Origin: Sipunculus nudus
Taxonomy: Eukaryota; Annelida; Sipuncula; Golfingiida; Sipunculidae
Assembly (NCBI GenBank): GCA_026874595.1
Contig: CM049322.1
Location: forward strand, 44,084,840 to 44,148,839
DNA: 64,000 nt
Direction of reading: 5' to 3'
This document shows positions 1 to 10,109 of this stretch, one piece after another. Below the pieces are notes generated by a model, which was not told the DNA's origin, did no database searches, and saw only the letters and a program-made list of their open reading frames with translations. Position numbers and translations under genes: made by a program. Every line of letters starts with the position of its first letter. The stretch's first letter is position 1.

Positions 1-699
1 CAGGAATATAAATCCACTTTTAACTATTAAAAAAAGTTTTAATTTTTAAAATTACACTAACAGCAATATGTAGAACTCATTTTTCTTAGTTCAGCATCTC
101 TTTTGCAATCACATACTTCAATTAATAACCCTCGAAGAAGTGACCAAAACACCCAAGCATCCCAATAACATATTGATATTGATATATTATAAATATATTT
201 TATTAATATTTTGATTGAATAAGCTGGTTTTGCAAAATAAATCAGACTCACTATACAGTTGCGCGGTGGTTCAAAGTCGCAAGCCATAAGGCAGCGTTTG
301 TAACAGTTTAAAGTGAATAACAATACAAGAGACCTGCAACCTGCCCATGTATATCAAATGAGTCAACCAACGGTAACAAAAGTTGATTCAATTTATTCTG
401 GTGGATGATTAAAGCTATGTCGAGCAAAAATTTCATAATCAGTAACAAATTATGAAATGTCATATACGTCTATCGTAATATAGTGTTTGTTAACGTATGA
501 TCTGAAAGGGTGCAAAGCAAATAGGACGCGTACCGAGTGTAGCACTCATATGAAAACGATATGAAAATAATCACATAAATGCACATAAAATCTATCCAAA
601 ATAAACTCATGTGGCATACATATGGCATTTATTTCGAAAACTAATGACATTGCAATCACAGTTACTTAATGAATAAACTGACAACCTTAATATGTATAT

Positions 700-930
700 T
701 CCCCAGTAGGGTACTGGCTGGCTGAGTGTTAAAACGTTCGGCCCTTCCTGCTGTCGACCCGGGTTCGATACCCGGTGTGTCTATGAAAGTGGGTTGTAAT
801 TGCTAGTGGTTTTCTCTGGGTTCCCCGGTTTCCTTCACCAATACAGACTACATACAGCTCTCTTAGTATCTTCTATCTTCGCCTTTATTGTCTCGGATCA
901 ACCAAAAAAATAAACAAAAAACGACACAAT
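700..930 (+). mobile_element. tRNA-derived SINE
   Basis: A tRNA-like head with A-box-like TGGCTGAGTGTT near 718-730 and a B box GGTTCGATACC at 762-772 flanked by a CCCGG...CCGGG stem, followed by an unrelated body and an A-rich tail near 904-925. It is a different SINE family from the four copies listed elsewhere. It lies in the ~1 kb segment of copy 1 that copy 2 lacks, upstream of the gene. Confidence 0.7.
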
Positions 931-1650
931 CCCTCAAATTTGTCGTTGCTGAGGAGCCAGTGCTGGCTTGATTTCATAACATAGTTGTATGAATTGCGTA
1001 AACAACTACCAAGTCTAAGTAAATTAAACATTAACAGAATGAAAGGATTTATAATCTTTGTGTTAAAATAAAAGAATGGGAATTTTATTTTAATAATTTA
1101 TAACAAAATTTCATGATTGATAAACATATAAATAAAATGAAATTATTATATTTGTTCCTAATAAGAAAGAATGGTTAAAAATAAATTAATTTGATATAAA
1201 GTAAAAATGCGTTAGTATATTCTTTGTCGTATAATTAATTCTTTCCTGAGGACTTTGTATAATGGTTACACATATAACATCGATATCATATGGAAAAGTA
1301 AAACTGTTATTCCATTTAAGTTTAAAAATTAAGTGTGAAGTAGAACGAAATATATGTCCTTTGTTTTCTTCCAGATTCGTGTTGGGACCTATGACAAATG
1401 TTTGCTTCATAAACGAGGGGTATTCGGTAGCAGTATTGACTAAAATGTAAAGCATTACTGAAGGTATAACATTGATAATTACGCAGAATGAACGTGTTCT
1501 TCTTATCATATTTTGAGATATTTGCATGTACTAACTAGGCAAAACAATACCTGATAATAGCGGATGAAGAGTGTGAGATCAACGGAATCATGGGAGGGTG
1601 ATTATGCAGAGAAATGAGAGGGAGAGAATGCTCTCGCTCCCGTGCACTTT
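931..1650. other. No gene seen upstream of GT31 copy 1
   Basis: AT-rich sequence unique to duplication copy 1. Short frames at 1186-1527 (-) and 1262-1450 (+) overlap each other on opposite strands and resemble nothing I recognise; treated as chance. Confidence 0.5.
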
Positions 1651-1656
1651 TTGACC

Positions 1657-1714
1657 TATATAACAACGATAATGTATTCATTGACGCGATTGTCACATGA
1701 CGTCGATATAAGCA
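1657..1714 (+). promoter_or_regulatory. Candidate core promoter of GT31 copy 1
   Basis: This block is conserved in the second gene copy while sequence around it is less so. It holds TATATAA at 1657-1663, an E-box-like GTCACATGAC at 1692-1701 overlapping a CRE-like TGACGTCG at 1698-1705, and a second TATA-like TATAA at 1707-1711. If the second TATA is used, transcription would start near 1735-1740 and leave a leader of about 155 nt before the ATG. Motif identity is seen; promoter function is inferred from conservation and position. Confidence 0.45.
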
Positions 1715-1894
1715 TAATCATTGCTCCTGTAGGAAAACAAATATATCACTGAGCGTGTACCATATAGTTATTGGAAAGGTTTGAGGTATTCCCAACACAG
1801 AACAGTGAGACTATATACAGGAAAGCGTCGTTACAATCAGATTTGGAATAACAAGAACATACGGTATAGAGTCTGCCATCAAAACAAATACAGC

Positions 1895-2914
1895 ATGCAA
1901 CGGATCACAAAATTCATGTGGGTGTGTTGCTTATCTGTAGGAACTACCTTTTTACTGGTGAAACTAGGAAATGAAATGAGGTCGCCGGTTACCCAAAGGA
2001 TATCGAATAGGACAGATAAACCTATTCAATATGTATCATTGGATGGATCAACGACTACAGGCTCTTCTAACACTTATGTTGATCATAACGGAGTCCCGCA
2101 ATACCCAAAATTACTCTTGTATGACGGAAAGAAATGTCCCAACGACACCAAATATATAGTATACGTGTACGCAACCCCTGGGAAACGTGAGAACAGGGAT
2201 ATTATACGTGCAGAATACGGACACAAAAGAGTTCAAGAAAAATGGAGTATGCGAGTTATATTTGTTTTTGGACTGACCAGACAAGGCAAAAATAGGGCAA
2301 TCATACCTGATGATTTACTTGCAGAATATCATCTGCACCAAGATTTGATCATTGGGGAATTTATTGATTCATACAGAAACCTCAGTTATAAAGGGCTGGC
2401 AGCTTTCAATTATATTACTCATTTTTGTCCTAACACCAGGTTCGTAATCAAAACAGACGATGATGTTGTTGTTAATATTGCCTTCATTATGACATGGTTA
2501 GGAATCCTGAATAACAACAAGAGGACTATATATGGTCGAATTCATAAGCCTTACCCGCCATTTATATGTCCAAACATGCCTAAGTGGTGTGTTACAAAAG
2601 AAGATTATCCAAGAAAACTCCACCCTCCGTACATGGCTGGTACTGGTTACATCTTCACGTCAGATATAATAACTGATTTATACATAGCTAGTTTACAGAC
2701 CCCCATATTTTTATTAGAGGATGTTTATTTTACAGGCTTGCTGGTTGAGCGGCTCGGGAACGTAAAGATTGAGAACTTAGGAGAATCCGTACAGATATTT
2801 GGACCAGATAAATGTGGGAATCCAAAGGTAGCATTTACTCATACCCTTGGAGCTGGAAGTCGGGTCTTGAAATATTGCTTTCAGAAATTACAAAATGCAG
2901 TAAATAATGGTTGA
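1895..2914 (+). CDS. GT31-family beta-1,3-glycosyltransferase (galactosyltransferase-like), copy 1
   Basis: A single-exon type II Golgi glycosyltransferase of 339 codons, expected to transfer galactose or GlcNAc in beta-1,3 linkage onto glycan acceptors. Seen: a short cytoplasmic tail, one membrane segment at about residues 8-25, a variable stem to about 75, then the GT31 domain: RDIIR at 101-105, FIDSYRNLSYKGL near 156-168, the metal-binding DxD as TDDD at 187-190, PPYMAGTGYIF at 244-254 and EDVYFTGL at 275-282. Possible N-glycosylation sites are N38-R-T, N83-D-T and N162-L-S. The frame is open upstream to a TTG at 1781, but the first ATG is 1895, which gives the same start (MQRITKF) and length as the paralogue at 25478. 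Length and motifs are normal for animal B3GALT/B3GNT proteins; intronless coding is common there. Donor and acceptor cannot be told from sequence. It differs from copy 2 at about 39 of 339 residues, mostly in the anchor and stem. Confidence 0.93.
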   Translation: MQRITKFMWVCCLSVGTTFLLVKLGNEMRSPVTQRISNRTDKPIQYVSLDGSTTTGSSNTYVDHNGVPQYPKLLLYDGKKCPNDTKYIVYVYATPGKRENRDIIRAEYGHKRVQEKWSMRVIFVFGLTRQGKNRAIIPDDLLAEYHLHQDLIIGEFIDSYRNLSYKGLAAFNYITHFCPNTRFVIKTDDDVVVNIAFIMTWLGILNNNKRTIYGRIHKPYPPFICPNMPKWCVTKEDYPRKLHPPYMAGTGYIFTSDIITDLYIASLQTPIFLLEDVYFTGLLVERLGNVKIENLGESVQIFGPDKCGNPKVAFTHTLGAGSRVLKYCFQKLQNAVNNG

Positions 2915-3548
2915 GTTACTTTGTTAACATTTAAGATTTTTTATGTATATGACGATTGAATTGATGTGTGGCATACATTAACAAGATATAATCATATTAT
3001 ATTTTTATCACCTGGCCACCTCATCTACTAAACTATATATTTTCATCATGAGGTGCAGCTGTGAATCATGAGAGGACTCACGGGAAAATGGCAAAAGTTC
3101 ACAGGTAAGGACATATTTTGGATGTGTATCCAAACCGCAGTTGATTATTTATTTAAAAGGTAGATATGAAATCACTTAACCTAAGAACAACAAAATATGA
3201 TGAGATAACGACCTAGCAGTATTATAAACAACCAACAGGCTGTGAATAAATACTGTATGTTTTATTTAGGGTTGGTCCTCAGCTAACGCCCGCATAGGCC
3301 GTTAAATTATAACTGGTATAAATTATGAAACACCATATGAATGTATTGCTAACATAGATAATGATTCGTTCAAATATAGTATATGATATGTTTTAATGCA
3401 TTTTTGTCAAATGTTCAATTTAAAATAATAACAATACATACTTATAATACTTTCCGATGAAAATGAACCTTCAGTTCAAAGCATATATATGAAACCAGTT
3501 ACTTAAATTGACAGAATGCTGCCATGATTGTCTTTCCTTTACATTTTA

Positions 3549-3554
3549 AATAAA
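3549..3554 (+). promoter_or_regulatory. Candidate polyadenylation signal, GT31 copy 1
   Basis: AATAAA about 635 bp after the stop codon, in a stretch whose counterpart in copy 2 also holds AATAAA (27123-27128). An earlier AATAAA at 3245 has no counterpart in copy 2. Which one is used is unknown. Confidence 0.25.
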
Positions 3555-6322
3555 ATGAAGAATGGTTGGACCCTGTTGTGTACATTTACTCAACCAGCTA
3601 TATCTTTATCGGCATGCAAGCAAAAGAAAATAGTTACACTTTACACTATATATAGGATTTTTTTCTAGGGGTCTATAATGGATGATTTCTTTTATAAGAG
3701 AAGTATTTTTTCATGTTTTTTTCTAGATGTCTTATGGATATGTTTAAGCTCACATAACGTTTAAGGCATGCTGAACTATAGTAATCACCCTTAGGCAGTC
3801 GTCTCTTTTGCAACCTGCCATCTTTTCCATAACATTACCCAAATCATTCCCATGAGAAGAAACAGTTGTTATTTTATTCGAGGTACGAGGCGTGTTCAAG
3901 TACCAAAGAAATACCAAAAAAAGAAGATACAAAATCTCTTGATTCTCAATAATTAATTGTATTAACTGTCATACATTTTGCTTGAATTAGGGATCATGGA
4001 GAAATTTATCAGTAAGGAAAGTCGGATGGTGACACCTGTAGTATTTGTATTTACTTCGACATTTTACACATGGTTCCTATATGTTTAAAACTGGCAAATA
4101 ACAGCAACCGTACTTGATTATCAAGTTTTGTGTCATCATGTGAAACTTTGCAATGTTCATATATCATGACTGGTTTAATCAATTGCTGACGACTGGTAAC
4201 AGTGCCTCTGTATATATTGAACAAATTTAGCTAAATATGTTTTGCATGTTTCGCATAGATAAATGTTTAAACTATTATATTAAGTGAATTCATGTTCAAA
4301 TGATATATCAAAAGTATTAAACTCACATAAAAAAATAGAAGGCTCCATACCATAATAAAGGACAACAAATGTGAGGGCACGGTAGTATTATAATTGATGC
4401 CAATGAGGAACTCTCTCGGTCATAAGTTAAACAACTACAAGAGGGTAATTATTAAACTGTAGATTGCAAGAGGTGCAGTGTAAACGGGTACCTTATGGTT
4501 GCCGCTAAAGCTCGGAGAATAGGGGCCTTTGTAGAAAGGAAAGGGTCGGATAACTAAAATAATTAAATTTTGATCTAACACCGATCACAATAACCTCCAA
4601 AATAAGCAATAAAGGCCAGATTGTAATGATCAACTGTATTACACTCAAATAACATGCATATATATATATAAAACCCATCCAACTTTTGTAAATAATATTA
4701 ACGTTTTCAAGAGAAATAAAAAAAAAAAATAACAGTTCTTATTATAAAAAAAAAATTTTTTTAATCTACTTTTCTTAAATTGAATATGTAAAGTTATGGT
4801 GAACGTAAGATGAAGTTTTGACCATTAGAATACACTGAATTAGAATATTAACACACTGTAAACTTGACAACATTGTACGGGAAATATCTTTTTAACTCCC
4901 AATAGGGTACCTCAGCGTATGCCTTAATTATTTTTTAAGGCAAACCGGGAATGCATATCGGCGCCATCTTGTGTTCATCTAGTGAAATACATTACGTTTA
5001 AAGGGGGATTAAAACTGGATTATTCCTTTGTATAATCTAATACATTTGAGTGGTTCGCAAAGGAAAATATATATCGTTTTACCCGGTTGAGCTGAAAAAT
5101 AATTAAAGTATCATGCAATCGAAAAAAAAATAGATATCTTAAATTTTAAATCGGTCAATGTTTGAATACTGGGCTGCCATGATTGAAAATATGTAACCAC
5201 GGTAGATGGGTTCAAGGAGAGTCAGCTTGTCATCGAAACACACTTCGCTTTGAAATGTGTGCATGTCCTCTTCTTAGGCTCCGTATCTATGTCAAGGAAT
5301 CATTTTGCAGATTTATTCCCAAGCATGCAATATCTAAAATTGTGAATACTTTTAATAATTTCGGGCTTAAGTTACTGTTTATTACATGATTTTTTTGTGT
5401 GTGTAAACTTCTAACGATCGGTGATGACGGGGGTTATATTCGGGTCTGCGATCTTTTGTGCGCACATACCTGCTAGAGGAGAAACGATTAGATGACACTG
5501 TTAATCTGACTAAACGGTTAGGTTTGTTGGCTTCACACATACTGCAAGAGTGCAATCGAGATATGCCTGTCAACACATAAGTTAAACTGCTCAGAAGTTA
5601 ACGGGTGCATGTGTGTGTGTTGGGGGGGGGGGGGGAGTGGTGGGGGGCTTGTTATCTGACGTGTTGCCTTGCCAACAACGTTGTCCACCAAAAATAATTG
5701 TCATCCTTTATATTCCTGTTTAAAGTAACTCAAGGCGTATATCTGTCTATTGTCTTCCTTCTCAAATTCACTTTTTCAAATGACATTTATACGTCTGAGA
5801 AAGGAAGAAGAAAGAATTGATACCCCCACCTCTGTGTTCATTTAGTTTAGATAACTGCTCAGAAATTTACATGTGTGTGTATGAATCCTTGTTTAACTGC
5901 CGGCAGACTACGACGTTGTCCGTGAAAAAAAAAATAATGTGTAGCCCCTCACACAAAATCTGATTGGACGCCTCCAACTCTCACTTACAAAAAAACACGT
6001 GAAACTAAGTATAAGATCAAGCAATATTTCGTAGAATCGGCCATATTTCTGTTCCCCTGTTTCTGTTCGGAACAACGACTTTCCCTTGTATTTCTGATGC
6101 AGTTGTAAGCTTATTTATAAAAACTCAACTAATGAGGATTGTGTCATGTGTATTATCATTAGCAAGTTTGATAGGTCCACATGAACAAACAATGCATGAT
6201 ATACATTTCGTTGTGTTAGAGAAATGGTTTAATCACAGTCCACAGATTCATCTAATGTGAAAGGTATTTTTGTTTGTTTTAAGGGTAACAACCCAAATAA
6301 ATACATAATACTCTTCCTCCTC

Positions 6323-6364
<42 letters not shown>

Positions 6365-6374
6365 ATAATAATAA
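6323..6374 (+). repeat. (CTA)n trinucleotide repeat
   Basis: About 14 CTA/ACT triplets followed by a few ATA triplets. It makes a poly-Leu frame on + and a poly-Ser frame on -; neither is a gene. Confidence 0.9.
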
Positions 6375-7576
6375 TGAAATTCTGGATGTTTGTGTGTTTC
6401 ATCACATTACACGTATTAACATCTGCCACAACCCGCAGACCATATGGTTGTATGCGCCATAAATCCTCTTGACGCCGACATTTATGTACACAATGACTTA
6501 TCTGCATGAAACCATGAAACCTCCACTGTCATTTGAGTATTTTAATGAACTGACTCGGATCTCCATCAAACGAGTAGACCATGGGCCATTACGCTCAGCT
6601 GAATTTGACATTCAGGGGACGCAAGAATTAAGTTTTGCAGGATATCGTGTGCTGTTAACGGTGGAACTGTTTGATTTGAAGGTCACAAAAATAGAGAAAA
6701 ACGTGAACAAAGTAAAACAACAAAGGAGGCGCCATCAGTCTTAAGGAACTTATGAAACAATATATGATCAATATGCTTGATACTAGAGCTTTTGTTTCAA
6801 TTTTTTTATTACTCCAAAAGGTACCTAAGGACCCTATAGCTAGGAATATTTAGGTCGCGGTGACCTAATTTCAGTTCTTTGAGGTATTTTTTTTCAGAGA
6901 CCTCCAGAGGTGTACAGTAGGGTGTTTCAAGGTCTCTCGGTAACGACGTGTGCCCTGTAAAAGGACAGAGTAAGTCTTGCTTTCCCTGGGGTGACAAATG
7001 TTTACTTATGCGATTACTAATACAGTTTTATGGGAATTTGATTTTTGTATTTGCACTCTCCTGCTTTCGTCATTCGTTCCAGCTTTATGTTTTAGATCCC
7101 CCTCTTAAAAATATTATTACATATGTCAACTGTTTGTTGGTTTTTAATATAGAATTATATTAATAGGATATAGGATAGGATATAGTCACACCACTTGACG
7201 AGTATGTAATTTATTTGTTTCACAATATAATACGAAGAACAGGGTATTATGCAACCTGTATGCTATCGACTGGCCCAGATGAGACAGCTAATATATGTAT
7301 ATAACAGTTACTGTTATATTTCAAAACCGACTATGCCACAGTTAAATTTGGTAATAGGTACAGAAGAGGTAGATTTGCTCCATGCATGTAGGGAACACAC
7401 CATATATGTACATATACTTATTTGCTCACTTTTTAATGCCAAATCTGTGGAAAATTTTTAAGGAAAATCAAGCACTAATTTTAATTTTCATTAGACTCCA
7501 GAACATAGAGATCAATCTAATATGCATCGATGACATTTTATATCATTTTCTTTCACAAACCGTTATTTTTTTAAAT

Positions 7577-7665
7577 TTTTGTTGGTGATGAGGTAATCGC
7601 ATCCATTTGTTAATGTTAATTTAACTGTATCTCTGCTAAATTCCATTCCGGATTCGGACAACGTG
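7577..7665 (-). mobile_element. Truncated copy of SINE family B (3' part)
   Basis: Matches the tail end of the SINE at 23137-23561 in reverse orientation (GGTGATGAGGTAATCGC..., then the CCATTCCGGATTCGGAC stretch) and stops abruptly near 7665. Its position corresponds to the fuller copy at 31884-32285, so the SINE was there before the segmental duplication. Confidence 0.65.
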
Positions 7666-8349
7666 ACACACAGCTGTTAGGCAGGTGGAGATTTAATTCG
7701 CATGGCAGGCTGTGCTGGCCAGACACACAGTGTTAGCGAGAGACAGCTACCAGCAGGGGTGTCGGGTTACACTCTGTTGGTCATATAGGGCTTTTTTACA
7801 GCATATCAACTAGGAGGTTTCTGGCATTGTCCCTAAAAAACTATTCATCTAAAACTACAAACCTCACACGTTAGATATCTGTTGAAAGATAATTTTTTTT
7901 TTCAGAAAACTAAACATGCATACCAAATTTAAATAGATATAAGGAGTAAGGAGATACCATCAAGCAACAAGCGCAAAATCAATTTATATTTATTTCAGAC
8001 ATCAATTTATATTTATAATTTTTTTTCATATTAAAATTATAAATGACAAATTAATTGGAAATGTCGCCGCACTAAACTTTTTCACTTAAGTAAATTCAAT
8101 TAAACATTCTAGTCTTCCAAACGTATCTGACTTACTTTGCTGCTTTAGTCATCAAAACATAAAAAATAGTCTTGTCCTTTTGTTTTTTTTGGGGTTTTCT
8201 TTTGTTTGTTAATAAGTCTGATATTTGTTTCTATTAATGCAGAACTGGGACAGACGGGCCACATAAAATTCAGTCCTCCCGAAATCCTGACATTTAAATA
8301 CAAAAAGAATAACTTCCTGTCTAATCAATTCAAGGTTATATACCCAAGG

Positions 8350-9005
8350 TTTGTTGAACTAACATTAAGTTTTAAAAGTTTTATGGGGCATGATTAAATA
8401 TTTTTTATAATAATTATACAGTTTATACTGATGAGTAGCGTTAATTCAGATGAGTTTTCTTTATTTAATCGAAATTTCAAAGGTATATTTTGTCTTCTAA
8501 GCATGAATCAGGTTTGGACTATTATAATAAACAACAGTTTATACTAATGAATAATTTAAATTCAGATGAGATTTTTCTTAATTTATTAGAACTTTTTAAA
8601 GCCAGAATGAGTTGTAATTATCAGGTGATATCAAACCTACTAAAATGATTCATTTAATATCTGTTTTGTTGTTGAATAACTCTCAGTATTACAAGTTTTA
8701 TGGGGCATGATTAAATATTTGCCGTAATAATAAACATACAGTTTACACTAATGAGTAGCGTTAACTTAGATGAGATTTTTCTTATTTTAATCAAAATGTT
8801 TTGAATCCAGACAGATTTTCAAATATCAGATGATATCTAACTTACTAAAATGATTCATATATTATCTATTCGTTTGTTGAACTAACTCTAAGTATTATAT
8901 TTCATGGGGCATGATTAAATATTTGTCAAAATACTAATAATACAGATTATCCTAATGAGTAGCGTTAATTCAGATGAAATATTTCTTAATTTAATCAATT
9001 TTGTA
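8350..9005 (+). repeat. Degenerate tandem repeat, ~200-bp unit
   Basis: The phrase ATGGGGCATGATTAAATATT recurs at 8383, 8700 and 8904, each followed about 50 bp later by GAGTAGCGTTAA (8433, 8752, 8955); a partial unit lies near 8520-8600. Copies are clearly diverged and AT-rich. No coding content. Confidence 0.75.
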
Positions 9006-9244
9006 TATTTTGTATATTCAGTAAGAATTAGTTTGGACCAGATTCCAGTCAGGGTTTGCGCAGAACCATATCCCGATTTGTTCAGGACAAATCAGGAAAT
9101 GGTTCAGACACATAGCCAATAGGTCCAGACCATATCCCTAACAGGATTCAGTCCTGCCTAAACTCTGATCAGGATCTGGTCCAAATAGCTACCTATATCC
9201 CTGATCACGTTCATAACTGAATAAACATGCTGACAGTAAGATCA

Positions 9245-9610
9245 CAAGGTCCGACGTAACCCCGTCCTCATGGAATAAAAGAAATTCAAACAAACTCATT
9301 AATCATAGAAATTCAGAATATGTTCACAATACCAATGAATGGAAATGAATTGGTGCAATTATAAGCTTTGCCTTCTGTGCACTGTCACCGTCAATTGAAT
9401 TATCGCAAACGAACAACTCAAGAATTGTACTGAGAAATGCCTAAGCTACCCCAACCGTTCGCGAAAGGGGGGGGTGTGGGGGGGGGGGCTGACTTTGGAG
9501 GAGTACATTAAGCTCACCCGCACTAGTGAATTTTCATAGAAAGGTTCCCCTGCTGGAGTCAAAATGGGGGAATGAACCTCGCGCTGTAAATCTGACCCTT
9601 TCTTATAGCT
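9245..9610 (+). repeat. Arm 1 of a 0.4-kb inverted repeat pair
   Basis: The reverse complement of 14260-14695 aligns here over several blocks: CATGGAATAAAAGAAA, TTCTGTGCACTGTCACCGTCA, CAAACGAACAA, a poly-G tract (9468-9490, matching poly-C at 14464-14472), and GAGTCAAAATG...AACCTCGCGCTGTA. Probably two copies of a non-autonomous element in opposite orientation; family not recognised. Confidence 0.7.
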
Positions 9611-10032
9611 CTGAACTGTATGAGAAACATTAAATCACGTTTACCTATAAATACGTGTTGCAGATAAGGATTCTGTCTGCTTCGCAATAATCTTTGATCT
9701 ACCTGATCTTCCTGCAGTAATGCAGTTCCCGATAAATGTGTCTAGCATTTACAAGACGAGATTGATTCACCAGTGAAAAATACACAGCACAGGATTTTCC
9801 ACAGTCCTTAGCTGAACCCGGAACAAACAGAGGGTGGGGGATGGTTTTGAAAAATGCGAATCTACTGATATCAATCGGTTAAGTGGTAAACTAACTGGGT
9901 AGTACTCATACTTCCTCTGTAAACAATGTGTTTGTTGTTATTGTGTATATTTTTGTGTACATTATAATATAATATTTATCAGGAAGAGTATGTTTTAAAT
10001 ATGATCAGCTTTTTCTACTCTCAATCTCATCT

Positions 10033-10036
<4 letters not shown>

Positions 10037-10067
<31 letters not shown>

Positions 10068-10109
10068 ATACATATACATATATACATATATACATATATA
10101 TAAATATAT
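10037..10109 (+). repeat. (TA)n microsatellite with TACATA interruptions
   Basis: Pure TA run to 10063 followed by TACATATA-type repeats. Confidence 0.9.

Larger units (their letters stand above)
260..7665 (+). repeat. Segmental duplication, copy 1
   Basis: Aligned by eye to 22540-31975 in the same orientation. Anchors: 265-560 with 22545-22850; 630-665 with 25215-25250; 1650-5580 (including the gene) with 25250-29060; 6120-6480 with 29090-29460; 6500-7090 with 29760-30355; 7090-7665 with 31450-31975. Non-coding parts look roughly 80-90% identical. Copy 1 holds about 1 kb (666-1650) missing from copy 2, and about 0.5 kb (5580-6110) absent from copy 2, with poly-G and GT runs near 5610-5640. 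Apart from the gene and the listed repeats I see no convincing coding sequence in it; 2915-7570 is 3' flank. Confidence 0.85.

Noticed and set aside
1781-1894. N-terminal extension of GT31 copy 1 from a TTG
   Set aside because: TTG is not a normal animal start, the extension is absent from copy 2, and the ATG at 1895 gives matching 339-codon proteins.
6229-6507. Poly-Ser and poly-Leu frames over the CTA repeat
   Set aside because: They are translations of a trinucleotide repeat, and the copy 2 counterpart lacks them.
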